Shown: one piece after another, positions 42,695-56,127 of the stretch
Layout: every line of letters starts with the position of its first letter
Numbering within the stretch: the stretch's first letter is position 1
Origin: Pholis gunnellus
Taxonomy: Eukaryota; Chordata; Actinopteri; Perciformes; Pholidae
Length of the DNA stretch: 64,000 bases
NCBI GenBank assembly: GCA_910591455.2
Contig: OU342820.1
Coordinates: 17,778,345 to 17,842,344, forward strand
Direction: 5' to 3'
Translations under genes and position numbers: made by a program
The notes under the pieces: generated by a model
Told to the model about the DNA's origin: nothing
The model's database searches: none
The model's input: only the letters and a program-made list of their open reading frames with translations

Positions 42695-42984
42695 TTTTGG
42701 GACACAGGATGCGTTGGACTTTTCTCTCAATTGACACACACGAGGAGGAAGAAAATAAAGATCGCCGTCAAATTCCTCTGGGATTCATTTTAGGACAGTG
42801 GCATCAGTAATTGATCCAGACTCCACATTGTAACTTCTTGAAAAATTAGACAATTGCTCTTTGCTGGAAGTTACGTGACACGAAGTTGAGAAATAAATAT
42901 GGGAATAAGAAGCTCTCTAATGCGTTACTTGTCGATGTAAAGAAAGGAGGCACCAGGGCGGTGCTGGAGGTATACATCCAGATG
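42695..42984 (+). pseudogene. Decayed duplicate of hs3st2 exon 1 (leader plus coding blocks)
   Basis: Block 42695-42837 matches the leader at 40621-40754 plus the bases after it. The next blocks match coding positions 41213-41251, about 41315-41350, and 41371-41439; the last corresponds to 42901-42969 with 63 of 69 bases identical. A final scrap matches the bases coding for HPD near 41450-41462. The start codon, membrane anchor and most of the stem are gone, removed by deletions of about 464 and 70 bp relative to the parent. After EKLDNC the frame meets a stop. A second frame retains VKKGGTRAVLE but has Asp for the glycine at 125, then loses the rest of the domain. The copy is non-functional. 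It lies 1.2 kb downstream of real exon 1, in the same orientation, inside intron 1. Confidence 0.92.
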
Positions 42985-43350
42985 AGAGGGAATTTATTCA
43001 AATTGATCCACCTCATCTCAAGATGAACTGTTTAGATTTTCGCAGTCAAAGGTCACCGTGACCTTAATCCATTCCTGTCTCGTGAATGCGATACCTCTGG
43101 TGTGAATTCCTCCATATTTGGCACAAATGTTCACTTGGACTGAAGGATAAATTGATGAGATTTTTATGGCCACGGTGACCTCACAAAACACGTTTTCAGC
43201 CATAACTCAAGAATGGCTAATTATGACAATTTCACATGAATGTATAATAGGACAAAATGATAAAGTGATGACATTTTGGACAGACATGGATATAAATTGC
43301 AACATGACTGGTTGGCGGAGGAATGGAACCACAAGGCGGCAATTCTAGTT
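42985..43350 (+). repeat. Interspersed repeat, right part, abutting the exon copy
   Basis: It begins 'agggaatttattcaaattga' and runs through 'gtcaaaggtcaccgtgacctt' (about 43046), 'tgtctcgtgaatgcgatacctc' (about 43076) and 'gatgacattttggacagaca' (about 43267), ending 'ggcaattctagtt'. The same family is at 52580-52905, where the near-identical phrase 'gatgacattttggacagacg' occurs at about 52853. A smaller related scrap is at about 58764-58810. This is a known type of teleost dispersed repeat; the class is uncertain. Confidence 0.65.
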
Positions 43351-45627
43351 TTATATTCGACAAAAGGCCATGAAGAAGGTGTGTCCTTTAATATCTTAAC
43401 CGTTTAACACAACACAGACACACATCAGTGGGCTGTCACTAGATCATTACACCACTTTGGTTCTAGGCCTCATTTCAGCGAGTAAATCAAAGTGTTAAGT
43501 GAGAGCTGAAAAGATACAATCAGTCCATAAAGTACAAACAAATTGTTCATTATTTTACATTTGTGACTTCCAGATAGTTTGATTTAACCTAAACTTCATC
43601 ATGTCTCGTCCGACAGTTCATTCAAGAGTGAAAATACATTCTCGAAATGAAATAACAATGCAGTGTATGTAACAGAGACTTTGTGTACAATAGAGTTATC
43701 TGGAAAGCTGCTTCATGGTCCTGAAAAGAGAATCGGTACTTTTCATCTTCACACTAATGAACCAGAGGCTATACGATTACAAAGGTGTGTTGATGTAAGA
43801 CGCAAAAACACTCCAGACTTCCCTGGTTTGAAGGTGAAAAATAAACATTTCATAATTTGCACGTTTATTAAGGTGTCGTTTTAATTGCAATTCCTGATTC
43901 TAATCTTAATTTCCCATGTATAACAGTTCCTAGGGCGCTTTTTCAAAGACGGTTAGTCTTTATTGTTGTGTGTATTTCACAAATTAAATAGATTCAGAGA
44001 CCTTCGCAAACGGAACGAAAGCTCTTTGTCACACATCACAGAACGAGCTGGAGAGCTTGTTAACAACCTCGACGGCTACCTCGACACATGACTTGATGTG
44101 GCCCAGCGCATATTCCTTTGTGTTGATTGATTTACACGTGCACACAGAAGGCAGAATATGTAGACACAGTGTAATGGAGTCAGTTGTACATAATTGAAGG
44201 CGTGTCTTTATTAACAAGCATCTGCAGCAACAGAAGTAACCAAACTCCAGTTAAACACAGCGGACTAGAGTATGCGGGAAGAAACGACCGTGATGCGTTT
44301 TTCTATTTCTCCAACAGATCAGATCAGACCGACATGGCCCTGCACCGACCATTAGTCCACTCACTGCACCACCTACCTTCCATCCCATGAATCTGCCATC
44401 TAAATGCAGCTTAATGATGCATCAGGAACTTTATGCCCAGGGGTTTTAGCTTTACTGAAGTTTGATTTGGTTATTTTTCTATGTCACACTAAAGCTAAGC
44501 ACAGATAAATCGAGGTCCCACGCTGATATGATGCCACAATTACAAAGCTGGAATATTGCACACTTGTCACAAGCTGACAGTTCATATACTCAGGATACTT
44601 AAACAACACCATGAACACAGAGGCTGGTTTAATTCAGCTGTTATTCAACTTGACAAGTGACTGAGTGGAGCTCATTGTGTTTGACTGGCCCTCAGTGATT
44701 ATCTGTCACAACGTTTGGTTTGTTGGCAGCACGTCACGTAAAGTATCTTTCCATTTTGATTAACTGTCACATTGTTCTGTAAAGCAAGTAACAATATATT
44801 TGTACATTCCACATGTGTTGCTCTGCTTTGTGCACAAGTTATCAATTGGTCTTTCTATCTGTCTATCAATGCGCTTTAATTACAGATCTTCAGTCCACAG
44901 ACCTTTTGGCCGGCATTAAACTGACAATACTAAGAAACATCTGTATACTCAATCAACCAACCAAGCAAACAAGCAAACACCTAAGACAATTGCACCTTTA
45001 ATCATTGTAAAAACATACATAAGCGAGCCAGGAAGAGTGGCTCCAGATGATCCACGTCATAGAAAGCTGAAAATAAAAAAGTCCTGCGAGGAAATACGAA
45101 ACAAGTAACGGAACAAAGTGTCCTATACAGACTAGGAGTCTTATAAAGAGAGGATGCATCCTTGGCTGGACGCTGGTTGACCATCAGACACTGCGTGCAC
45201 GAGTTAGACGGCATTTCCTCCGGAGCAGCGGCGGCGTCGTCGGGTGAACACCGCTGTTCATTTCCTGCATGCTTTGAGACATTTAGTCACCAGACTTCTG
45301 TCCCTTTGGTTGTTCATTCCATAAGTCTGTTGTGTTTCCTGTGTGCTCTTTATTGAGCTTAACCAGAACCAGAGGACAATTCAGAGAAATAGTCTTTTTC
45401 TTGGCGCCTGCTGCTGGTCCTGTAATTAATCAAAAATCTATTTTTATAATTTCCAACATGAACACAAAGTTGCCTCAGTCCATCAGGTCTGTCTGTCCAC
45501 AGCTCATCTTGAATTCTGCTGGACCCCTTTGTGCTCATTGATGACTTTATACTCAAGGACTTCTCGTGTTATGGGGATTCACAATTTTTTGTCAGTGACT
45601 GCTGACTCCTCACTCCTCTTAGGCCGA
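43351..45627. other. Intronic DNA, nothing recognised
   Basis: No exon, RNA gene or recognisable repeat could be supported in this part of intron 1. Confidence 0.45.
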
Positions 45628-45990
45628 GTTGCACCAGCAAGGATTCATTTGATCTGAGATTAGTTTTAAGAAGAGTTAAAAAAAAACTAGGTTTAAAATG
45701 AGTAAATCCAGATTTAGTATTTAGCAGAGCTCTGTCGCACAAATACAAACTAACCTCTGTTCAGTAAATCCAAGTTTATACTCAAATTAAATCGTTTTTA
45801 TCAATATGGAGGAAACACTTGACTCTACTCACAGTAACGTTAAAAGAGACTTCCTGTTCAGCTCCAGAACAGTTTCCTCTCTGAACCGGTATCTTGGGAG
45901 AAATTCAGCTGCAGCACTGATTTAGTCTGTCCCCTAGCTTGTTGTAAGGAACTTGATTCAGGTTTAAAAGTGAATCCTTGTTGGTGCAAC
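45628..45990. mobile_element. MITE-like element with 20-bp terminal inverted repeats
   Basis: GTTGCACCAGCAAGGATTCA at 45628-45647 is matched at 19 of 20 positions by the reverse complement of 45971-45990 (GTTGCACCAACAAGGATTCA). The 363-bp interior has no open frame of note and holds a poly-A run. It is a non-autonomous DNA transposon by structure. No target duplication is evident. Confidence 0.75.
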
Positions 45991-48900
45991 CGCATCGTAA
46001 CCTGGCAATCTTTAAGAGTTCAGTCCTGGTTGATTCAGGATTTCTATTTGAGTGAAAACAAAGGATTTATACTCAGAGTTTATCATTCTGGAAGCTGCAT
46101 TTAAAGTTCATTACTAACATGTTATTTGTCAGAACTGTGTGCATTGTTGTATTTTCTGTGTGTAAATGTAGAAAAACAACAGACACCCAGTTACTAATAC
46201 TGCAAATATAAATACTGCAGTACTTTCATCAATGGGCCTTTTGAAGTGGATCTGATGAATTCCCTCGGTGGAGTTCGTTGAAGTATTGCGCCAAGAAATG
46301 GACAGAAATGGAAGGAAAAATCACACAAAATTAAAAAATGTCCGACTTCTGTTTGATTTTAATGCATGGTCCCAAGAGACCTACTTTTAAATCTACTAAT
46401 GTGATACAACGTAGCGTCCCCTAGTGGCTGAATGGAATGACAGCTCTGGACATATGAATAAACTGTAGAATAACAAAGATACAAATAAAATAAGAAACAA
46501 ATAAAATAATAAAATAATTGTGCCTATAGAAAAGTTATTGTATTTATTCTATGAATAGTAAAAAAACAATATGCTGTAGTTTATTTCTAATCTTTAAACA
46601 GAGAAAACTAAACTTATTATATTATTATTTTTTAATCTGTTCATGTATTTTAGCCACATTAGCGGAATGGCTCTGTGGATTGCAGTGTTGATCAGTCAGT
46701 CCAAAACTTTGGTCTGAAGGCAAATGCCTGTACAATCAGGCGCGGCATGACACCGGGGCAGACTCTGCAGAGCCTCAGTTAAGCCGCCTCAAGCAATTAA
46801 GTATTTCTTTTTAGTCTTTAAGTAAAGAAATATGTCCAAATTAAAAACCAGCCATGCTGTTCCCAATCCAATCCCTGATGCATGCTCGCGCCGCATGTGT
46901 ACGCTTGTGGTTGTGGCTGCACCGTAGAAATCATTTCTTTCATTTCCAACGTTGTGATAGACATTTCATCTTTAACATTATAAACAAAGCACAGCAGGAA
47001 GTTGGCCGACAAGTTATTTTTAGAAATATAATCACTCAAATTGTGATGCTTGTTCGTTTTACACGTTTGTGCACATAAAAGGCAACGGCATTTCATCTGT
47101 AACACTATTACTAATAAACAGTCGTCTGATTATGCATATGGTAAGAAATGCACTTCTTGTTGTCACAGTTTGGATGTATTGAGTTGTTAGTTAGTTGAGT
47201 ATTAATTGTAGCGGCGTGGGCGCTGTCCAGTGCTGAAACCGTTCACCTTTGCATGTGATATACGTTTTTGTCATTGTCTGCCTTGCAGCCACTTGTATTA
47301 GGTTATTAGCTTTTTTTGTTGAATGTTCTTTGGCCAAATTCAATTAGAACATTGTATATAAATTTAGTTTTTGAGTGCCATATCTGCTTTTTTTTATAAT
47401 TAAAAATGATCTTATCTTTTTGCTGTTTAATGAGCATTATAGCCTTGCAGGCCTGCTACATGATGAATGAATGAAATGATTAATTGATTACTGAAGTTGG
47501 CATTGACTCATTTTAGGTTAAGCAGACTAATCATTTTTGGCACGGGAGTGTATCATTGACCTTCGGATCATTAAATGTGACAAACTAATCTCCACTTATT
47601 AGATTTTTTTAAAACTGCTCTCATGGTCTTCATCATCCAAGTGTCCTCACAAGATGACAATGACAAACTTTGATCCTTGATTATTTTCAGCACTAATCTC
47701 TGTGTATACATACTCTCTTCTGAAGCCCCACTCAAATCACCTTGTTTTTATTTTAAGTTATTCTTATCAGCTAATATCTGTTGCACAGACCAACACACAC
47801 AACATGTGACGCTAAATGAACTCTGGTCAGTCTCAGTCTGTCTTGTTACATTAAGCATGTGACGGATCATTTAGGCTCTGAAGAAAAATGGTGCAGTGTT
47901 CATTACTGTGCCTCCTGAACAGAACACACACGTGGCCTCATTTGTTTCATGCGAGGGTGTTCACGTAGCCATGAAGGAGCGGATAAAACAGACGTTTCGC
48001 CGCCACCAGTTTCCTCGCACTTCTCTCACCACTTTTTCCATCCTCCACACAATCAGAAAAGATCAAACAAAATACATGTCGCTGTACAACATCAAGACTT
48101 AAAAGGGCATCCGGCTCTATTGATTTCACTGGAGTCAGAAGCACTTCCAGTAGATTCCCTGTGAGGGGTTGAAATTGTATGAGCGGCTATAGCTGCAGCA
48201 GCAAATATTCTCCAGGTCCACATTAATTGGCTCGGGGAGGCAGGGAGCTCTGGAACAGTATCATCAGAAAGGTTGATGAGGACAGAAAGTTAGATGGTTC
48301 TCATTTAACACAGAAAACTGCCCATTATACAGCGAGGGATTGTAAGGCGTAACTCTGCATTATTAATGAGCTGTCTTCATTGCAGTGCAGCTCTGAGACA
48401 TGTAGTGGTTAACATTAATTAAAAAACAACTCTTTCTGAGATGTTTCCCCAGTGAGACCAGTCTGAAATGCAGAGACATTGTGCTCGTATTCCTTTAGTG
48501 ATTATGCATACATTCTGGACCTATGGTAAAGCTCTGGTGTATGCAATTGAACAACCAACAGTGTCGCTCTTTCAGTCCACCATTTTGTTCCAAATAACTA
48601 TTATATGATTGCCGTGAAACTGACGTTCACGGTGCTCAGAAGATGAATCATCTCCAATAACTGAAGTGATTATTTGAAGAGCAAAAACAACATTGAAGGC
48701 TTTTTCCTGGTGGAAAAGATGTCTTTGCTATTCCCCCGACTGGATTTGGCAAGAGTTTGATTGACAGATGGTTCATGTAATCACCTGCTGCTTCCAATGA
48801 CGACTTCTCAGATGGTTCTGTGTAACAAACCATCTGGCAGGTCGGTGTCAAAGCGCTGTGCTTTGTGCACCTCTCATCCACCCCAAAACACATCAAAGAC

Positions 48901-51900
48901 ATCTTCCTGTAACTCACAAAAAGTAACATTTTCTGAATCGACAATGTTGCCAATACACAGAATGGATGCAGCAACGATCATACTTTGACTCAAGGAAATA
49001 TCTAGCGAAGCATGTTGTTTTTTTGGTTTTAGGTAGTACGGTTGTTGATGAAGTCATTGCTGTTGTACTGTATTAGTGTGTGTGGTCAAAAACAAATGAC
49101 AGCTGTCTGGTTTGTCACTTAATGTGTCTTGACAGTAAAAAAATATAATTCCATTTGGGCTTCAGTAGTCCCTGAAACAAATGATACTATCAAACTAACT
49201 ATCATTTTGGAGACTCTGGAAATATCCAGCAGTCTGCGATCCTTACCTCATCGTAGCTCATCCTCACAGATTGTCAGCTTGTTAACTTTACCCCCTTGGC
49301 GAACCCAGAGTGTCACTCCCTCCTGACTAGTGATCAAATAATATCTGAGCTCTCCCTCCTGTTTCTCCCCTTGTCTGTCTCCTTTTGTACTTTCCCACCA
49401 TCTGACTGAAGAGTAACACAACCAAAGGTGTGTGGACTGTCCTCTCATCGTTTATACTGCACATGTCCTTGGCTCACACTGCGAAAAGCTATCTGTAAAT
49501 CCAGAAAGAACTTCTCAAAGCTCCAATGTTGATGGAAATTCAAGAAATCTCCATTCATATCATTAAGATGCTCCTGTTACAATGGACAAATGGGTGGTCG
49601 TAGAGAGGAAGTGACGGCAGACTCTTTCAATTAAGACATTCACAATGTCGCAATGTTATTATGAAGGGCGATATACGTCAATTATACGACGAGAAAAGAA
49701 ACGTTTTAGCTGCCACACAGATCATATTACAGCATTGCAGAACGCCTTTACAGACTTGATTTCATCAACTAAAATCAGCAGCACAACAGCTGTAAATGCA
49801 TCCAAAAATACACAAAAGTAAGCAGTAATCCTCATCTGAGAATGTGCAGTTTGGGATTTCAGAGCTTTCCTGTCTTTATTTCAGTGTCTGGATACTTCCC
49901 CGTGCCACATGTTAATGTGACAGCTCGTAGCTCGGCTCAATTCGGCGCGTTATTGTTCAAGGAGACCAAGTGTCAGTCATTTCCCTCTGCAGACCAAACC
50001 ATGAATAATTGTTACTCCAAGGAAAACAAAAGCCTAGTGTTGAAATGACAGCAATTAAATAGGCTTTGGTTCAAGGTCAAACGCATCATCGCCGGACTGT
50101 ATTGTCCTGCTCTGAATTTGTTTTGATTCTATTATGGGGCCGAGGACGGGCCAGTAAATCGCTAATGCCAGCGATCTGGCTCAGTCAGTCTGCTATTTTC
50201 AACCAATTTGTCTTCTATTAAATCAGAAAAGTAGATGCTTGATTCTCAGAGAGCTGAATTGTTATTCACCTCTGTTCCTCACCTCGCTGAATTGGCTGCA
50301 GGATTGCCGTATTTGTCTGGACTGCTCTTTGTTAACTCTTAATAGACTTTCAAGGCACCAGGCCTCTGTTGCTGGTGATTAACGATCAGATGTCGTCACA
50401 GCTGTAATCTAAGTGAGTGATACTTTAATAATGAAGCACTTCTCTTTACTGGATCTATGCTCGATCATAACGAGAAGAAGATGCCATTTTCAGGAAGAGC
50501 AGTGGCACAGACATTATGAGAATCACCGAGCATACGAACATTTTCTCTGCGCGGTCCACCTGAGTCATACGAACGGCTAATGGGTTTAGTCGGCAGGGAA
50601 GCAAGTCTGTGTGGTATTACCTTTTCAGGACATTTCAGGACAAATAGTTTGTAAAAACGCAATTTCACCAAGTCAATTTCTGTAAGTATGGATGAAAGAA
50701 AAAAAGAATATTAAATTATGTAATCCAAAAAAAAAAAAAGCTCCAATTGAACACATACAAATGTGTCCAAAAAAGCAATTACCCTGAAGCTGCAATGACT
50801 CTCAGGACATTGCGCAACTCAGACACTCGTTTACATTTTTACTAACTGGACCAAAATTCTATATACTGTAAGTCCAAATTTGCTGTTCAGCATTACTGTT
50901 ATGTTCTCTTTTGTTCCCATTGATAGCACTGTTGTTGCATGTTTTTTGTGTTGCTCTGATTCAGTCTGAAGATAACGAGACAAGCTATTTAAATTGCGTG
51001 TTTTATATTACTTGACTTTGACTGCAGATCTCTGATAAAAGTTGTAATCTATTTCTTCAATACATTTTCACCGTTCTGTTTCTAAAGCAGAGCTTTTTAT
51101 GTATGGCTGAGGACCGTGACCATCATTACTCTGAATGCTGCTTACTGTGATAACACACAGGCGACGAGAGCCGAGGAGACTTTTCCCCCTATAATTTACC
51201 GTGTAACTGTTCTGTTGTTAAATTGCTCCGGGGACCAAACAAACACAGCACTCGTAATGGATACTTTGATTTGGACCCCTCTATGGTCAGTCTGTGAGGC
51301 TGCATACTGTTCAATGGCCAGGGTTCATTATTCGTCCTCGTAATGACAAACATTTGTTGTCCGGCGGGAGCGACTGGCCATTCTCTAAATCTCTGTGCCT
51401 CTGCAGAAACACCTCACGTGGTGACTAATGGCTTAAAGTAAAGTGTTTGCATGGAATCCTCCAACTCATTCAGCTGTTATTGTATTTAGTAATAGTCTGA
51501 TTAATTGCAAGCCGTGAGGAAGATGATGTGCATTCAGCACTGGTTAGCTTCCAATCGGGTTTTTGGATGATTGTTGGTGCGGGTTGTGAAGACATGAATA
51601 GACTTTTGATGGGTTAACATTAACAGTGATGTAGTTTAGGGCTGGGCGATAGAGGGTCAGAGTCTAAAACAGCTGATAAATGCATTGCATGCAATCTGTA
51701 TGAAGTCTCCATCACCTCGACATTATTATTATTGGTTATAATAAGAGAGTTTAGCTCTAGAGAGGAGACTTTTGTACTGGTTTTAGACATTTGTTTTTAC
51801 ACTCTGTGTCATTACAATGTGCAAGTCATGACTCAGCTTTGACAGAGAATACAGAGGTGTGATGCCTGATGTTTATGTGAATACATTTTTTGTTTGCTGT

Positions 51901-52579
51901 TCATAAGGTCCTTGCATTTGTTTTATGACAATTCTGTAATTGTGCTGCAAACATTTACTGACAACTTGTCTTGAACTGACAATATGCAACATTCTGTTTT
52001 AAGTTCAAACCACAGATAAATGACAGTAATACATTCTGAGTTCATTGATCGTTCACAAGGAGATGATTCAAAGCTGACCTTTACTTGTTCTGATGGTCTG
52101 CATCCCTGATGAGCCGGCGTTGCTCTTTGGAACTTTAAGTTGTACAACAAGACGCACTTGTCTGGAGCTAAACAGTCCACCGTTTTAATTCAGTCACCGT
52201 GCATTGCCTGTCTTCACACTAACAAACCATGAATATTCTGTAGGTGAAGGATTTTCTTTATTTATGATGTTTGTATGCAGTGTTAGATAAAGGCTGTGGA
52301 TCTTTACAGTCAACACAACAGCCCTGCACCAAATAGCTTTCAATGTCCAATCTTAGTTTACTTTGTGAGATTTTGGTCCTAATCAGTTGTAATTGCTTAG
52401 TTCTTGCTATTTGCTCTGGTAGCCATGTGGTGTTAGTAGGGTCATCGGTCATCTATTGTTTGAAACAGTGGGAGATGTTAACTGCTACCCTAACACCTTT
52501 GATTCCTTATTAGTGGCCCTTGAAAAAAATCATATTTCTGACCCCTTAATGTTAACGTCTATGGTCTACATTATATCCC
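45991..52579. other. Intronic DNA, nothing recognised apart from a small repeat scrap
   Basis: A fragment starting 'gcggaatggctctgtggat' at about 46662-46715 resembles the teleost repeat seen at 3074 and 23510. A 'gggctgggcgatag' scrap near 51639 is also repeat-like. A-rich runs occur, for example near 50729-50741. No exon could be supported. Confidence 0.45.
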
Positions 52580-52905
52580 AGGAACACTTGGAAGGAATTT
52601 CTTCAAATTGACCACCAACATTGATAAGTTCATCCTTCAGCGTGCCAAACGTTTAAAGATCAAGGTCACCGTGAACTCAGTATCTCAGTATCGCTTTGAG
52701 AACAAGTCTTCAAATGTGGCAGAAACGTCCACTTTGAGTCCAGGATGAACTGATTCGTTTTTTGTGATCAAATGTCACTGTAACCTGTCCATGAACTTAT
52801 ATTCTAACTCGGACAATTTCAAATGAATATACAATTGGAAACAAATTATAGAATGATGACATTTTGGACAGACGTGGATGTAAACTGATTCTAGTTTCTG
52901 GAAGA
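52580..52905 (+). repeat. Interspersed repeat, second intronic copy
   Basis: The phrases 'ggaaggaatttcttcaaattga' (about 52590), 'gatcaaggtcaccgtgaa' (about 52658), 'tgagtccaggatgaactgatt' (about 52735) and 'gatgacattttggacagacg' (about 52853) pair with phrases at 42985-43350. Both copies lie in the same orientation in intron 1. Confidence 0.65.
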
Positions 52906-55570
52906 AAGGCTAGGTTGCCATGAATGTTAGTAGAATGTTGACATTAATGAGTATATTCATGCTCCCTAAAGGGTGAACCCTTTGTAGTTTGGAGACTGTA
53001 TGATTCACTTTGGTGCCGATCCTCAGTAGTGGACTCTGTCTGAGACGTTGTTGCCTCTTACATACTGCAGTCTCGACAGCATTAATATCTCCTTCCAAGC
53101 TAAATCACATCTTGAGCAGGTCAACTGTGGCGATTTACTGTAAGTGTGGTAGAACTATCACGCAGTGCTCTGTTGGCGCTGACACTGAAGTCCCACTGCT
53201 GATGTTGTGTAGCCAGACCACCTTCTAATTGAAGGACAAAGTCCGCTACACGATGGGCTGCACTACAGTACATACAGACAACTTGTTTATACTCCACAAA
53301 CTAACCAGAAGTGCAGCCCAGATGGGTGCTTTCAAACTCACAGCCTTTTGATGTGTTTTTTTCCAAGACCTGTGGGAACTGTAGGGCTGAAAGTGTCCCA
53401 ACTGGTTCAGCACTTACAATATACACAAATGCTCCTTATGTTGAGCACCACAGATGAATGACCAAAACTTTAGGGCCCTATGAGAAGTGAAAGCCTGAGT
53501 GAAATTGAACAACTGAGCAATTTAAAGATATTAACTGGCAAAAGTCAAAGCAATCATTACGGGGATTAAATCACAGCTATAAATCCATTGCTGATGAATG
53601 ACTTTAGGTATACAAACTGCAGTCAGAGTTGCATGTCCTCCCAGTGGAACTGCAGGAGAACGGGGTGTCTGGTTTTAATGGGAAGTCCTTAGTACTTTGA
53701 AGTAAAGACATCCGTGTTTGTAGCCTATTCCTCCATAATGATATAGCAGCGTCCAGAGGGAAGTAAGGGTGAACTCCAGACCTCCAGCCTCCCCTGCTCC
53801 AACAGAGATAAATTGTTCAGCAGGATAGCCAGCAGGCTCTTTCAGGGTTGCTATAATATGCAGACTAGCTTTCAGCACACCGCAGCTCATTAATGAGCGG
53901 CGATGACTGCATGCTTTCCACTGTTGACCCTATCTCCCTTGTTTGAATTGTAAAACGTGGATGTGATTTTCTTGGTTAACATACATTTGTTTTTTACTTT
54001 ATTTACAGTAAGTAATTGTCTAATTTCATGGTATGGACATTACAGTTATTAAGACACAATGCGATACGATTAGACCATGAAGACTGCTGCATCCTTAATG
54101 TAGATGATAAAAGAGGAAACAGTAGGACAGCGCTCCAATTTTACCGTTTAAAATAGAGACGCAAGACGTCCTTCATCAGCGTGTATTCTGTACAAGTACA
54201 ACCCCACAGGGGGAGCCACAGCCTGTCCAGGCACAGAGCAGGATGACGTAACCATGAAAAACCAAGAAAACCACACAAGTTATAAGAATCAAGCAAACAA
54301 TATCTCTTCATTCATCCCATATTATCCAATGCGCCTCCCTTTTGAGAAGGATTCTGTCTTTTCATCCCCAAACTTTAGAGTAGTGTAGAGGAATATACAC
54401 ATCTGTCATGTTATTGTCTTTCCATTTATTTGATGCATGAGATTTTATTCTGGACCACAACTGCCCCACCTTTATCTGCATGGCGTGTTGCTACGTCCTC
54501 ATTATTCATTATTTTTCTTTCCACTGGCCGACAAATGGTTTCCACTGATGCATTATTTACCTGTTAGATGCTGTGATAACACTCAGAGCTACTGACGGTA
54601 TCCTTTGTGTAGAACACTTTTATTCGTATGACTCTAAAACACATACATAATTCCACTCTTATAGTAAAGGCATCTACGTATGATAACAACCTACACTGAT
54701 CATCACCAAGCTCTTGACTGGAGATGTTGATCATATTGTTTTTTATCGGAGGATTCCTTTCTCCTCGTCTTCCTCCTCATCTGTTAAAGCGATCATCATA
54801 AAAGTAAAACTGATACTGGATGATGAATTGATAATTCTGCTATATTGATATTAACCAGCCAAGACCTTGTTTACTATGTCTGTTAATTGCTGGGATATTT
54901 ACAAAACAATTCAGTATTTATTAAATGCTAACTCACTAAAATGAAGCATAAAGCACAATTATTGGAACTGACACTCAGAGAGCCTCAGCTTAAATCTCCA
55001 AAACTCTGATAAACACATTTCCTGGTTTTTACATGTTTGATTTACATGTTTAACACGGCACACAGTTCTCACTGCCATTCAAAGTCCCACTCACATGCAA
55101 CAATTGGCCAATACATTTTCCACATGGCCAAACATCTAATTGCTTGACTGTCGACTTGTCGATCAGGATGTCAGCACCGTAACGAGACCACAGGTGACTC
55201 ATCAACTGTTTACAACAACGATGGAAGCCAACATAGCAGCGATTGGCCCAATCATCAAAAATATGTTACTGAAATGTATTATATTCTATTTAGCATATCT
55301 CCTGCTCTGATTTCCAGAGCAAACAGCAACCTTTGTAAATGCATTGATATAGTGACTGATTCTACAATGTGGAGAGAAATACCTTTTTTCATTAGTGTGC
55401 TGTGCTGGCTTTGTGTGTTGTTTGGTCAATATATTCATGAACTTCACTTTTACAACATCGCTGAAAAATCAAATCCAGACTATCATTCAAAAAGTGGAAA
55501 CGTTAAAAGTCTTTTGGATTAAGCACAGCAGTGTGTAACTGGTTCAAACAGAATGATATGGTTTGAACAG

Positions 55571-55596
55571 TGTGTGTGTGTGTGTGTGTGTGTGTG
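55571..55596. repeat. (TG)13 microsatellite
   Basis: Twenty-six bases of uninterrupted TG dinucleotide in intron 1. Confidence 0.92.
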
Positions 55597-56105
55597 CCAT
55601 ACAGTAACACAATTGTTTCTTTTCATAAATTATTGTATAGTTTTGAATGAGGTGTTTCATTTTGCAATAGATCTAAGGTGTTCTGCTACTGACGTGTGTG
55701 GTTGTGTGAAGTAGTGTCTCAACAAAACGAGCGCTGTTTGTAAAAACTGTAATACATTACAAGTCAATGTCACAGAATGTTTACAGACATTAACAGCAAG
55801 AATTGTGCAATTAGAGCATCACATGCAATACTGAAGCATCCAAACAAATTAGCCTTCAACCAAGTCCTCTCATGTGACCAGGAACGGGGCTCATTTACAG
55901 TATCGAGCTGATCTTCCTCACCTGAGTTCATTTTCCCAAAGTGATTAAAATGTCACAGCCAAGCCAGTAATGCATCCTGACTTCAAGTTTCACCAAGGAT
56001 TGGGAAGAAGACTGTAAATTACCCCCGGAGAATGTGGCGTTGACTCTGAGGAGTGAAAAGGTGGTAATCAATCAGAGCACTTCACTCAAATGTCAGTTAA
56101 TCAAG

Positions 56106-56127
56106 GTGTGTGTGTGTGTGTGTGTGT
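56106..56127. repeat. (GT)11 microsatellite
   Basis: Twenty-two bases of GT dinucleotide in intron 1. Confidence 0.9.

Noticed and set aside
42830..43023. Exon copy as a functional alternative exon
   Set aside because: It lacks a start codon, has a stop after the EKLDNC block, has Asp in place of a PAPS-loop glycine, and runs out of the domain into repeat-derived sequence. The GTATAC after GGAG resembles a donor but has no supporting acceptor or frame.
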